From Betaproteobacteria bacterium (GTDB lineage: Bacteria; Pseudomonadota; Gammaproteobacteria; Burkholderiales; WYBJ01): DNA of 64,000 bases. The translations under genes were made by a program, and so were the position numbers. This document shows positions 20,491-29,302 of the stretch, in pieces. Numbering within the stretch: the stretch's first letter is position 1; every line of letters starts with the position of its first letter. Location of the stretch: assembly GCA_009377585.1 (NCBI GenBank), contig WHTS01000023.1:1-64000 (forward strand), written 5' to 3'. The notes under the pieces were generated by a model. It was not told the DNA's origin, searched no databases, and saw only the letters and a program-made list of their open reading frames with translations.

Positions 20491-21936
20491 ATGGGATTTC
20501 CAGTTCCTGACCTCGCAGTCGCGGCCCCGGAGATATTCCTGCTGGCGGCTGCCTGCACGGTGCTGCTGGTCGATCTGTTCCTTTCGGACGACTCGCGTTG
20601 GGTGAGCTACGTGCTCACCCTGCTGAGCCTCGCCGGCTGCGCGGTGCTGGTCGGCACGGGTGGGACGGCGACGGCCTACACCTTCAGCGACATGTTCGTG
20701 CGCGATCCGATGGCCGACGTGCTCAAGGTGTTCGTCTGCATCGCGGTGGCCGGGATTCTCGTCTATTGCCGCGCCTACATCGGCGCGCGCGGTATCTACC
20801 GGGGCGAGCTGTTCGTGTTGGCGCTGTTCGCCACGCTCGGCATGATGGTCATGATCTCCGCGAGCCACCTGCTGCTGCTCTATCTCGGACTGGAGCTGCT
20901 GTCGCTGTCGCTGTACTCGATGGTTGCCCTGCAGCGCGATTCGCGCGTCGCGGTCGAGGCCGCGATGAAGTACTTCGTGCTGGGCGCGCTCGCTTCGGGA
21001 TTGCTTCTTTACGGCATGTCGATGATCTACGGTGCGACCGGGACGATGCAGCTGGACCAGATCGCCTCGGCGATCGCGACCGCCGAAAATCCCAAGGTCT
21101 GGGTGCTCGGTCTGGGCGTGGCCTTCATTGTGGCGGGCGTAGGCTTCAAGCTGGGCGCCGTGCCGTTCCACATGTGGGTTCCGGACGTGTACGACGGCGC
21201 GCCGACCGCTGTCACGATCCTCATCGGTTCGGCGCCCAAGCTGGCCGCGTTCGCGCTCATCATGCGCCTGCTGGTATCGGGGCTGGAGGCCCTGGTCACC
21301 GACTGGCAGCAGATGCTGGTGGTGCTTTCGGTGCTTTCGCTCGCGATCGGCAACATCACCGCGATCGCCCAGACCAGCATCAAGCGCATGCTCGCGTATT
21401 CCACCATCTCGCACATGGGGTTCCTGCTGCTCGGGGTGCTGGCGGCAGATCTCAACGGCTACGGCTCGGCGATGTTCTACGTGGTCGCCTACGTCCTCAT
21501 GTCTCTGGCGGCTTTCGGCATGATCCTGCTGCTGTCGCGCCAGGGGTTCGAAGCCGACATGCTGGACGATTTCAAGGGACTGAACCAGCGCAGCCCCTGG
21601 TACGCGTTCATGATGCTCATCACCATGTTTTCCATGGCGGGGCTGCCGCCGACCATCGGCTTCTACGCCAAGCTGTCGGTGCTGCAGGCGGTGTTCGCCG
21701 CCGGCTATGCCTGGCTCGCCGTCGTTGCCGTGCTTCTCTCGCTGGTAGGCGCGTTCTACTACCTGCGGGTGGTGAAGCTCATGTATTTCGATGCGGCTCA
21801 GGACACGGCGCCCATCCGGCCGCAGGCCGACATGCGCCTGCTGCTCAGCGCCAACGGCCTTTCGATGCTGGTGCTCGGCATCTTGCCGCAGCCGCTGATG
21901 GCGCTTTGCATCGCCTCGATCCAGTATTCCTTCTAG
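20491..21936 (+). CDS. nuoN: NADH-quinone oxidoreductase subunit N
   Basis: ND2-type antiporter-like subunit, 481 residues, last of the fourteen nuo genes. [18 protein letters not shown] holds the conserved helix-5 Glu; [20 protein letters not shown] and [15 protein letters not shown] are family motifs with the buried Lys and His. GGAGG lies upstream of the ATG. The 51-bp gap from nuoM holds the repeat remnant described separately. Confidence 0.97.
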   Translation: MGFPVPDLAVAAPEIFLLAAACTVLLVDLFLSDDSRWVSYVLTLLSLAGCAVLVGTGGTATAYTFSDMFVRDPMADVLKVFVCIAVAGILVYCRAYIGARGIYRGELFVLALFATLGMMVMISASHLLLLYLGLELLSLSLYSMVALQRDSRVAVEAAMKYFVLGALASGLLLYGMSMIYGATGTMQLDQIASAIATAENPKVWVLGLGVAFIVAGVGFKLGAVPFHMWVPDVYDGAPTAVTILIGSAPKLAAFALIMRLLVSGLEALVTDWQQMLVVLSVLSLAIGNITAIAQTSIKRMLAYSTISHMGFLLLGVLAADLNGYGSAMFYVVAYVLMSLAAFGMILLLSRQGFEADMLDDFKGLNQRSPWYAFMMLITMFSMAGLPPTIGFYAKLSVLQAVFAAGYAWLAVVAVLLSLVGAFYYLRVVKLMYFDAAQDTAPIRPQADMRLLLSANGLSMLVLGILPQPLMALCIASIQYSF

Positions 21937-21949
21937 CACGCCCGCTCTC

Positions 21950-22510
21950 ATGCCAGCCGATTCCGAGCGCGATCTGACCGAGCACACGGTCGAGTCCAAA
22001 ACGGTCTACCGAGGCCGGCTGCTGCAAGTCCAGGAAGACATCGTGCGGCTCCCGGACGGCAAGCCCTCCCGGCGCGAGTACATCGTGCATCCGGGCGCCG
22101 CGGTGATGCTCGCAATGCCGGACGAGCGCAGCGTGCTGATGGAACGTCAATACCGCTATCCGCTCAAAAGCCACGTCTACGAGCTTCCGGCAGGCAAGAT
22201 CGATCCGGGCGAGGATGCGCTCGATACGGCCAAGCGCGAGCTGCTGGAGGAGACCGGCTATCGCGCCCGGAGCTGGCGGCATCTGCTCACCACCTACCCC
22301 GTGGTGGGCTATTCCAACGAGCGCATCGAGCTTTATCTGGCGCGCGATCTCGAGCACGTCGGCCATGCGCTCGACGAGGGCGAGTTTCTCGACGTATTCA
22401 CTCTGCCGCTGGAGGAAGCGCTGCAATGGGTGAAAAGCGGCCGCATCGTCGAAGCGAAGACCATCATGGCGCTGCTGCTGGCCGGCAGAATCGCGGCCGG
22501 CCAATGGTAG
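21950..22510 (+). CDS. Nudix hydrolase, ADP-ribose pyrophosphatase type
   Basis: The Nudix box is complete: GKIDPGEDALDTAKRELLEE followed by TGY, matching GX5EX7REUXEEXGU. The N-terminal segment SKTVYRGRLLQVQEDIVRLP and YRYPLKSHVYELPAG resemble NudF/ADP-ribose pyrophosphatases. Length 186. It starts 13 bp after nuoN and is probably the last gene of the operon; hydrolysis of NAD-derived ADP-ribose is a plausible link to complex I but is inference. It is convergent with the next gene, only 24 bp apart. Confidence 0.88.
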   Translation: MPADSERDLTEHTVESKTVYRGRLLQVQEDIVRLPDGKPSRREYIVHPGAAVMLAMPDERSVLMERQYRYPLKSHVYELPAGKIDPGEDALDTAKRELLEETGYRARSWRHLLTTYPVVGYSNERIELYLARDLEHVGHALDEGEFLDVFTLPLEEALQWVKSGRIVEAKTIMALLLAGRIAAGQW

Positions 22511-22534
22511 GACCAAGACGGTAGGACTCAAAGC

Positions 22535-24505
22535 TCAAGCGACCGCGGGCTGGTAGACACTTCCCAGGTCGGGCCCGTTTTCCATCGGGTACGGCGAGCG
22601 GAAGTAGTAGCCCTGGCCGTATTGCGCGCCCATCTGCAATAGCATGTCGAACGCCTGCTTGGTCTCCACGCCTTCCGCGATCACTTGCTTGGAGAGCCCG
22701 CGCGCCACATCGTTGAGGGCGCGCACGAACAGCACATTGGAGTTGCCTTCGCAAAGATCGCGGATGAAGCCGCCGTCGATCTTGATGTAGTCCACTTCGA
22801 AGCGCTTCAGGTAGTAGAACGAGCTGAAGCCCGCACCGAAGTCGTCGAGCGCGAAACGGTGGCCCATGGCCTTCAGGCGCTCGATGAACTTCAGCGTCAC
22901 GTCGACCTCGGTCATGGCCGCGGTTTCGGTGATCTCGAACACGAGCTGCCCCGGGCGCACCGGGGCGGAGCACAGCAATTGCTGGAAGCGGGCTACCCAG
23001 GCCGGGTCCGAGATCGACACGCGCGACAGGTTGACGAAGTAACGCAGCGACTCGTGCGGCGACGGGTTCGCCGCGATGTGCCGCAGCACTTTCTCCACCA
23101 CGCGCAAATCGATTTCACGGATCAATCCCAGCGATTCGGCCAGCTCGATGAACTGCGCCGGCTGGATGAGCGTATTGTCGTCGTCGCGAAGCCGCGCCAG
23201 CACCTCGTAGTGCACGGTCTTGCGATCTGCCAGCCGGACCACCGGCTGGCAGTGCAGCACGATGCGATCGGCATCGATGGCATCGCGCAGCTTGCGCGAC
23301 CAGTGCACGCGCCGGTGCGTGCTGCGACGGTCGTCCGGGTCGTTGCCGAACAGCACGTAGCGGTTGCGCCCGGCTTCCTTGGCCTGGAACATGGCGGCAT
23401 CGACATTCGACAGCAGCCCCGGAACGTCGTTGCCGTGAAACGGATACAGCGCGACACCGGCCGAGGCGCTCACGCCCCACATCCGATGTCCGGCGCGCAG
23501 CACGCAGCGATACTGCCGGATCGCCTCCAGCGTCTTTTCGGTGAGCTCGGCGGCCTGCGCGCGCAGCTTGTTGCGGGCGATGACGGCGAACTCGTCGCCC
23601 CCCAGGCGGTAGATCTTCGCCCCGGTCGACTCCAGCGCTTCGCGCAGTACCGCCGCGATGCCGATCAGCAGCTGGTCGCCGGCCGGATAGCCGAAGCTTT
23701 CGTTGACGTAGCGAAAATGGTCCAGGTCGAGAAAAACGACGGCGCCGTGCTCGTTGGATTCCAGCGATTGTTGCAGCTGCGCCTGCAGCGCGGTGCGATT
23801 CGGCAGCCCGGTGAGATGATCGCGCGCCGCCATGCGCTCCATCTCCATCATCGCCGTCTGCGCCTCGGTCACGTCGCGCGCGGTGCCGCGGATCCCGATC
23901 ACCGCACCCGAATCCGATGCCGTCACGCGCGCATTGATCCCGATCCAGCGATCCTGGCCGTGAATAGTCTGCAGATGCGTGAGGTAGTTGCGCACCTCGC
24001 CGTTGCGCATCAGCTTGGCGAGGAAGCGGCGATTGGCGATGTGCGCGGGGCGCGTCTCGAAATCGAAGAAGCAGCGCCCGATGATCGCGGACGGCTCCAG
24101 CCCGAACACTTCCAGCGAAGCGCCGTTGACGTAGGTGAAGCGGCCCTGGGCATCGGTGGTCCAGACCAGATCGTGGGACGTTTCGACCAGGTCGCGGTAG
24201 CGCTTCTCGCTTTCGAGCAAAAGCTGTATGACCCGCCGCTTGTCCTCGAGCGTGCGCTTGACCGCGGCCAGCTCGTCGGACACCGACCCCTGCGACAGGC
24301 CCGAGAAGTTCGTGCTGGCGAGCGTGTCGATCAGTTCGCGGGAATAGCGCCGATGGCCGCCCTCGGTGCGGCGCGCGATCAGGATTCCGTGCTCGTGCCA
24401 TCGCCGCAAGGTATGAATGGGCAGGCCGAGCCGTTCGGCTGCCTCCTGGATGCTGTACTCGAATGGCGGACGCATGTCCGCGCCTCCCTTGCGCGTTGGG
24501 GTCAT
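22535..24505 (-). CDS. MerR-HTH/PAS/GGDEF/EAL cyclic-di-GMP protein
   Basis: A 656-residue regulator with an unusual order of domains. A MerR-like HTH lies at about 15-65 (SIQEAAERLGLPIHTLRRWH, then GGHRRYSRE). A PAS domain spans about 105-215, a GGDEF domain about 225-390 with RLGGDEFAV intact at 300-308, and an EAL domain about 400-655. EAL catalytic positions look complete: YEVL in place of EAL, FVNLS, EITET, ALDDFGAGFSS, IKIDGGF, AEGVE and QGYYF. No RxxD I-site precedes GGDEF. ATG 24505 has GAGG upstream; a TTG at 24520 is in frame. It is 66 bp downstream of the DSF-synthase-like gene on the same strand. Confidence 0.9.
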   Translation of the reverse strand: MTPTRKGGADMRPPFEYSIQEAAERLGLPIHTLRRWHEHGILIARRTEGGHRRYSRELIDTLASTNFSGLSQGSVSDELAAVKRTLEDKRRVIQLLLESEKRYRDLVETSHDLVWTTDAQGRFTYVNGASLEVFGLEPSAIIGRCFFDFETRPAHIANRRFLAKLMRNGEVRNYLTHLQTIHGQDRWIGINARVTASDSGAVIGIRGTARDVTEAQTAMMEMERMAARDHLTGLPNRTALQAQLQQSLESNEHGAVVFLDLDHFRYVNESFGYPAGDQLLIGIAAVLREALESTGAKIYRLGGDEFAVIARNKLRAQAAELTEKTLEAIRQYRCVLRAGHRMWGVSASAGVALYPFHGNDVPGLLSNVDAAMFQAKEAGRNRYVLFGNDPDDRRSTHRRVHWSRKLRDAIDADRIVLHCQPVVRLADRKTVHYEVLARLRDDDNTLIQPAQFIELAESLGLIREIDLRVVEKVLRHIAANPSPHESLRYFVNLSRVSISDPAWVARFQQLLCSAPVRPGQLVFEITETAAMTEVDVTLKFIERLKAMGHRFALDDFGAGFSSFYYLKRFEVDYIKIDGGFIRDLCEGNSNVLFVRALNDVARGLSKQVIAEGVETKQAFDMLLQMGAQYGQGYYFRSPYPMENGPDLGSVYQPAVA

Positions 24506-24571
24506 TGTGACCTCGAGCAACCTTTGGTGGCGAGCCGGTCCGCGCGCGGCCGGTCCGCGTTGCGGCGTTGC

Positions 24572-25498
24572 CTAGTGCACCTGCTGCGATTCCGCCAAGC
24601 CGCTTTGGCGGGAAACCAGCCGCTGCATGAGTTTGAGATCCCGGGTGTTGAGTCGGAGCGCACAGTCTACCCAAATTTCAACGATGTCTACGAGTTCGGC
24701 GAGGTCGATCTTCTGCACGCGCCTGCGCGCCGCGGCGATTCCATAGAGCCCATTGCGCATGCGGGAGCGCTGCTTGATGAGTGCTGCGACCTCGGCTTCG
24801 CCCTGCCCATCGTCGACCACCAGGTCGATGACGCCCAGCTCGCGCACCTGCTCGGCGCTGTAGATCCTGCCGCTGGTGAGTATCTCCTCTCCGCGCTTCT
24901 CGCCAACACGCCGATAGAGGAAGGAATAGGCTCCCATTCCGGGGAATAGATTGAACAGGATCTCGGGGAAACCGAAGCGGGCGCTGCGTTCGGCCACGAT
25001 GACGTCGCTCGACAGGGCGGCTTCGAAGCCGCCGCCCAGGCATTCGCCCTGAACCAGAGAAATGGTCGTGGCGGGGAGATCGTGCGCGATGTAGTTGCGA
25101 TACAGCACATCGACGCACGCGCGCCCGTATACCGAAAGGCCGGCGCGGTCGCGCTTGTCGATCAGTTCGCGGAACAAATCCAGGTCGCCGCCCAGATTGA
25201 ATACGCCTGGCATGGCCGAGGCGAGCACGACGTATTCGATCGGATGCTCGTCGATGCCGTCGCTCACCGTGCCGTGCGTCTGCGTAAGCATGTCGTAGTA
25301 CGTTCGAATATCGCGCAGCAGGCCCGGATTGAAGCAAGGCCGCGGCGACGGGCTCCAGCGCGACCACATCGCGTTCTGGCTGGGGTCGAAGCGCGCGCTC
25401 AACTGTTCTGAGAACCTGTACTCCAGGTCGGGGGTCAGCTGCCGCGCCAAGGCATTGTCGCGAGCCTCCAACAGCTGCTGCGGCACATTCATATCCAT
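24572..25498 (-). CDS. RpfF/DSF-synthase-like enoyl-CoA hydratase family protein
   Basis: A 308-residue crotonase-fold protein matching the RpfF branch, which makes cis-2-unsaturated fatty acid signals from acyl-ACP. The segment RPCFNPGLLRDIR, then EYVVLASAMPGVFNLGGDL, GECLGGGFEAALSSDVIVAE and FGFPEILFNLFPGMGAYSF are characteristic. The two catalytic glutamates of RpfF, spaced 20 residues apart, are E159 and E179 here. No signal peptide. It heads a two-gene minus-strand unit with the PAS/GGDEF/EAL gene, echoing rpfF-rpfR pairs. A plain enoyl-CoA hydratase is the alternative but lacks the long N-terminal region. Confidence 0.85.
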   Translation of the reverse strand: MDMNVPQQLLEARDNALARQLTPDLEYRFSEQLSARFDPSQNAMWSRWSPSPRPCFNPGLLRDIRTYYDMLTQTHGTVSDGIDEHPIEYVVLASAMPGVFNLGGDLDLFRELIDKRDRAGLSVYGRACVDVLYRNYIAHDLPATTISLVQGECLGGGFEAALSSDVIVAERSARFGFPEILFNLFPGMGAYSFLYRRVGEKRGEEILTSGRIYSAEQVRELGVIDLVVDDGQGEAEVAALIKQRSRMRNGLYGIAAARRRVQKIDLAELVDIVEIWVDCALRLNTRDLKLMQRLVSRQSGLAESQQVH

Positions 25499-25573
25499 GT
25501 GGGGGGTCTCCCGATTCGTTGATTTTCAGGCGATGTCAGTGACATTCCGACATAGTGGTAGGAAATGTAGAGC

Positions 25574-25612
25574 AACCTAACGTAAAACACAAATCTCACA
25601 GATTGTTAGGTT
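25574..25612. promoter_or_regulatory. Inverted repeat, 8-bp arms
   Basis: AACCTAAC at 25574-25581 is the exact inverse of GTTAGGTT at 25605-25612, with a 23-base spacer. It lies 76 bp upstream of the DSF-synthase-like start, a position suited to a regulator-binding site or leader hairpin. Confidence 0.4.
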
Positions 25613-25729
25613 TTATATTGTTGAAAATCAATTGGGCTCACGGTAGCCTTTCGGGGGCAGTAAAATTGTAAAAAACTGGCCATTTATAAGAGAAATGACG
25701 ACATGGCGTCAGAAGATGTCTTACAAGCG

Positions 25730-25750
25730 TTGTAGGAAGTTTTCCTACAA
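25730..25750. promoter_or_regulatory. Perfect 9-bp palindrome, candidate operator
   Basis: TTGTAGGAA at 25730-25738 and TTCCTACAA at 25742-25750 are exact inverse copies around a 3-base centre. The 21-bp dyad is of the size bound by dimeric repressors and sits about 100 bp upstream of the Aas-like ATG. A half-site recurs at 25558-25564. A short RNA hairpin is the alternative. Confidence 0.45.
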
Positions 25751-25848
25751 AATGCTCGGCGTGCGCTCGGGTGGCCGCGAATAAGGGCGGGTGCGCTGGG
25801 CGGCGAGCCGGTGTTAGAGCGATAAGCGCGTTGGGGTATGCTCCGATC

Positions 25849-28017
25849 ATGCAAGGTACGCGTTCGAGGCGTCTGCTGCGCGCAGTGCTAGGCGCTTCTC
25901 TCGGCGGGAAGGCCGATGCACTGCTCTCGCCGGGGCCTCTGCTGATCGTTGCCAATCATCCGGGCGCGATCGCCCCGCTGCTGGTGTCCGCGGTGCTGCC
26001 GATCGATGCCGTTGTCGTGGTCGCGCCGCGCGCCGCGCGCCATCCAGCCTGCAAGCTGTGGCTGCGCGGGGCGCACGTTCTCGTCGCGGAAATGAGCGAA
26101 GCATTGACCGTGCGCCGGCTCGCGCGCCTGATCAACCAAGGCCGCAACGTCGTCGTCTTTCCGGAGAACGGGCCGGTTCGCACAGGCGCACTGGGCAAGC
26201 TCTACGAGGCGCCCGCGATCGTCGCGGCTCGAACCGGCGCAACCGTGGTCCCGATCAACATCCGCTACGGTTCTCCCGGGGCCAACGGCAAGCTGCGCCA
26301 CGGTTCGGTTCTGAGTGTCGGCACACCGGGCCGAATCGAATTGGCGCCCGGCCTGGCGGCGCGCGAGCGGCGCCGGCAGGCCGGTGTTCAATTGCTCTCG
26401 CTCATGCAGTGCGCAGCGCTCGAGGCGAGACCTCGCCGTACCTTGTTCGGTGCGTTCCTGGACGCGGTTGAGCAGCAGGGGCGCCGGACCCCGATCGTCG
26501 AAGACATCCGGCAGATCGAAGAATCGTACGGCACCGTGCTCAAGGTGACGCTGGCGCTCGCGCGCTTGCTGCAGCCGCGCACGCGGGAGCGCGAGGTCGT
26601 GGGCGTGTTGCTGCCCAATACGGTGGCTGCTGTCGGAACCTTGTTCGGATTGAGCGCAGCTGCCCGCGTGCCCGCGATCCTCAACTACAGTTCCGGTCCG
26701 GACGCTGTGCGCAGCTCCGTCGCCGCAGCCGGCATCAAGACCGTGGTGACTTCGCGCCGTTTCGTCGAGATGGCGCGTCTGGAGCGGCTGCTACGCGCAT
26801 TGGACGGCTGCAGCATCCACTACCTCGAAGACCTTCGTTCGCAGCTCGGTTGGCGCGACAAGCTCTGGCTCGCTGGCTGGGCCCTATGGCGGCCGCGTAG
26901 CATCGAGCGTGCGAGCGACCCGGATGCGCTTGCGATCGTCTTGTTCACCTCGGGCTCGGAAGGCAAGCCGAAGGGCGTGGGGATGTCGCATGACGGCGTA
27001 CTGGCGAACATGGCGCAGCTCGCAGCCGCGATCGACTTCAACGAGAACGACAAGTTCCTCAACGCGCTGCCGATGTACCACACCTACGGTCTCATCGCCT
27101 GCACGCTGATGCCCCTGGTGTACGGAACGAAGCTTTTTCTGTATACCAACCCGTTGCACTACCGGATCATTCCCGAGATCGCCTATTCGCGTAAATGCAC
27201 CTACCTGTTCGGCACCAGCACGTTCCTGGGCCACTACGCGCGGCAGGCACGCGCGCTGGATTTCGCGACCGTGCGCTATGTGATCTCGGGCGGGGAAAAG
27301 CTCAACCCGGAAGTTCAACGGTTGTACCAGGAGCGGTTCGGCCTGCGCGTGTTCGAGGGCTATGGTGCGACGGAATGCGGCCCTGCCATTTCGCTTGGCA
27401 CCCCACAACGCAATCGCGCCGGAACGGTCGGCGCATTTCTCGCAGGCGTCGAGTTCCGCCTCACGGCCGTGCCGGGGATCGCTCAAGGCGGCGTGTTGCA
27501 TGTGCGCAGTCCCAATCTCATGCTCGGTTATCTGCTGCCCGATCGACCGGGCGAATTGCAGCCGCCCGCATCGGAGCTCGGCCCCGGCTGGTATTGCATG
27601 GGCGACGTGGTCGAAATCGACGATCAGGGTTTCGTGCGCGTAGTCGGGCGCCTCAAGCGCTTTGCCAAGGTGGCCGGAGAGATGGTGGCGTTGGAGTTGG
27701 TGGAGCGATTGGCGCGCGAGTGCTCGCCGGAGCATCAGCATGCCGCAACGATTGCGACAGCGACGGAGCGCGGCGAGACGACGGTTCTCTTCACGACCGA
27801 TGCCGCGCTCGATCGGATGAAGTTGCACCAGGCCGCTCGCTCGCTCGGAGCGCAGGATCTCGCGGTGGCGCGCGAGATCGTTCATGTCGCCTCGCTGCCT
27901 GTGCTGGGCAACGGCAAGACCGACTACGTGAGGCTGACCGACATGGTCGCCGCTCGGCTGCAGACGCAACGCGACGATGCACCCAATCCCATGGGGCGAG
28001 TCGTCAACGACAATTGA
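25849..28017 (+). CDS. Aas-like acyltransferase/acyl-ACP synthetase fusion
   Basis: 722 residues with a PlsC-type acyltransferase domain (about 25-210) joined to an AMP-forming acyl ligase (about 240-715), the architecture of 2-acylglycerophosphoethanolamine acyltransferase/acyl-ACP synthetase. The ligase has LFTSGSEGKPKGV, LPMYHTYGL, GYGATECGPAIS, MGDVVEIDDQGF and the C-terminal GNGKTDY lysine. In the acyltransferase the HX4D motif reads NHPGAIAP: His37 remains but the Asp is Ala42, and FPEGT is FPENG, so transfer activity may be lost or altered. ATG 25849 gives the natural start. It is divergent from the DSF-synthase-like gene, so a fatty-acid activation role akin to RpfB is a reasonable inference. 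Confidence 0.82.
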   Translation: MQGTRSRRLLRAVLGASLGGKADALLSPGPLLIVANHPGAIAPLLVSAVLPIDAVVVVAPRAARHPACKLWLRGAHVLVAEMSEALTVRRLARLINQGRNVVVFPENGPVRTGALGKLYEAPAIVAARTGATVVPINIRYGSPGANGKLRHGSVLSVGTPGRIELAPGLAARERRRQAGVQLLSLMQCAALEARPRRTLFGAFLDAVEQQGRRTPIVEDIRQIEESYGTVLKVTLALARLLQPRTREREVVGVLLPNTVAAVGTLFGLSAAARVPAILNYSSGPDAVRSSVAAAGIKTVVTSRRFVEMARLERLLRALDGCSIHYLEDLRSQLGWRDKLWLAGWALWRPRSIERASDPDALAIVLFTSGSEGKPKGVGMSHDGVLANMAQLAAAIDFNENDKFLNALPMYHTYGLIACTLMPLVYGTKLFLYTNPLHYRIIPEIAYSRKCTYLFGTSTFLGHYARQARALDFATVRYVISGGEKLNPEVQRLYQERFGLRVFEGYGATECGPAISLGTPQRNRAGTVGAFLAGVEFRLTAVPGIAQGGVLHVRSPNLMLGYLLPDRPGELQPPASELGPGWYCMGDVVEIDDQGFVRVVGRLKRFAKVAGEMVALELVERLARECSPEHQHAATIATATERGETTVLFTTDAALDRMKLHQAARSLGAQDLAVAREIVHVASLPVLGNGKTDYVRLTDMVAARLQTQRDDAPNPMGRVVNDN

Positions 28018-28085
28018 GAGCCGAATTTGCCTGCCGCGGCAGCCGAGCGCGTCGCGTGCATCGTTGGCGCGAAAGGAGAGTGCGG

Positions 28086-28781
28086 ATGGCCGAGGCGAGA
28101 GTCGATCGGGAGAATCAGCCGCGCAAGGCCGTCGCGGTTTGGGATTGGCCCGTGCGCATCGTGCATTGGTTGCTCGTCGTACTCATTGCCGTCTCCTGGA
28201 TCACCAGCGAGGTGGGCGGCAATGCCATGACCTACCACATGTGGTCGGGTTACACGATTCTCACCCTGGTCGTGTTTCGCATCATTTGGGGATGGGTCGG
28301 CAGCTGGCATGCACGCTTCGCCAGCTTCGTCAGAGGGCCGGGCGAGGTGATCCGTTACGCCACGAGTCTCACCGCCACCCGCTCGTCGAGGTTCCTCGGC
28401 CACAATCCGTTGGGCGGCTGGAGCGTCGTGCTGATGCTGCTCAGCATAACGGTACAGGCGACGACGGGGCTTTTCGCCAACGACGACGTCATGACCGAAG
28501 GTCCGCTCGCAAGCCGTGTTTCGGGCGAGACGAGCGAATTGCTCACCGCGATCCACAACTACAACTTCTACGTGTTGCTCGCACTGATCGCGCTGCACCT
28601 GATCGCGATCCTGTTCTATCTGCTGGTCAAGCGCGAGAACCTGATCGGCGCCATGTTCACCGGCAGAAAGTACGTCGATGGTGCCGCGCCGACGCAGGAG
28701 CCGATGGCGAGTCTGCTGCGGGCGGCGGTCGTGCTCCTGATCGTCGCCGGCGCGGTTGCTGTCGTCGTCAACTCGGGTTGA
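28086..28781 (+). CDS. Cytochrome b561 family protein
   Basis: A 231-residue integral membrane di-heme cytochrome b. VWDWPVRIVHWLLVVLIAV begins helix 1 with a heme His, followed by YHMWSGYTILTLVVFRIIWG, LGHNPLGGWSVVLMLLS and a late helix with AIHNYNFYVLLALIALHLIA; these supply the expected His ligands. The extra C-terminal helix is hydrophobic. A strong AAGGAG precedes ATG 28086. It is probably a membrane electron carrier for a cytochrome c or hydrogenase partner, but no partner gene is adjacent. The stop is convergent with arfB, 3 bp away. Confidence 0.85.
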   Translation: MAEARVDRENQPRKAVAVWDWPVRIVHWLLVVLIAVSWITSEVGGNAMTYHMWSGYTILTLVVFRIIWGWVGSWHARFASFVRGPGEVIRYATSLTATRSSRFLGHNPLGGWSVVLMLLSITVQATTGLFANDDVMTEGPLASRVSGETSELLTAIHNYNFYVLLALIALHLIAILFYLLVKRENLIGAMFTGRKYVDGAAPTQEPMASLLRAAVVLLIVAGAVAVVVNSG

Positions 28782-28784
28782 AGG

Positions 28785-29195
28785 CTACTCCAAGATGCGC
28801 CGGTCGCGCTTGAGCAGGCCGCGCCGATGCTTCGACTGCAGGCGGCGTTCGCGCTCGGCTGCGGGTGGCCTCGTTGCGATCCGCGCGCGCGGACGAACCG
28901 ATGCCTTGCGCAGCAGATCGAGCAGCCGCGTCCTCGCGTCTTCCCGGTTTCGCGCCTGGCTGCGATAGCGGCTCGCCTGGATCACCAGCTCGCCCTCGCG
29001 CGTCATCATCGAACCGGCCAGCGCCGCGAGCCGGCGCTTCATATCGGCGGGCAAGGTTGCGCGTGCGAGGTCGTAGCGCAGTTGCACGGCGGTGGCCACT
29101 TTGTTAACGTTCTGGCCGCCCGGTCCGGGCGCGCGTACGAACTGCTCCTGGATCAGAGACTCGTCGATCGAAATGGCCCCCGGTCGTCGCAGCAT
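28785..29195 (-). CDS. arfB: Alternative ribosome-rescue factor ArfB (peptidyl-tRNA hydrolase)
   Basis: A 136-residue class I release-factor-like protein with the catalytic GGQ at residues 26-28 (RAPGPGGQNVNKV) and the basic C-terminal tail ending KHRRGLLKRDRR that enters the empty mRNA channel of stalled ribosomes. It lacks codon-recognition domains, which separates it from PrfA/PrfB. The gene is convergent with the cytochrome b561 gene and divergent from dsbB. Confidence 0.93.
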   Translation of the reverse strand: MLRRPGAISIDESLIQEQFVRAPGPGGQNVNKVATAVQLRYDLARATLPADMKRRLAALAGSMMTREGELVIQASRYRSQARNREDARTRLLDLLRKASVRPRARIATRPPAAERERRLQSKHRRGLLKRDRRILE

Positions 29196-29302
29196 GAGTG
29201 AAGTTTAGCAGGCGAGTGTCATCATCCGGCGCGAGGCGCTCGCCCGGGTCATACGCGAGACGGGGCCTATCGATGGCGCATGCGCCAGCCACGGCGAGGA
29301 CG

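Larger units (their letters stand above)
25499..25848. other. AT-richer divergent intergenic region
   Basis: This 350-bp gap separates the minus-strand DSF-synthase-like gene from the plus-strand Aas-like gene. It is visibly AT-richer than its surroundings between about 25545 and 25755 and holds two inverted repeats listed separately. Both genes must be driven from here. A half-site GTAGGAA at 25558-25564 repeats the arm of the 25730 palindrome. No coding frame is convincing. Confidence 0.7.

Noticed and set aside
27195-28085. A long N-terminal extension of the cytochrome b561 gene
   Set aside because: It is an Arg-rich shadow of the Aas-like gene; AAGGAG and homology place the start at 28086.
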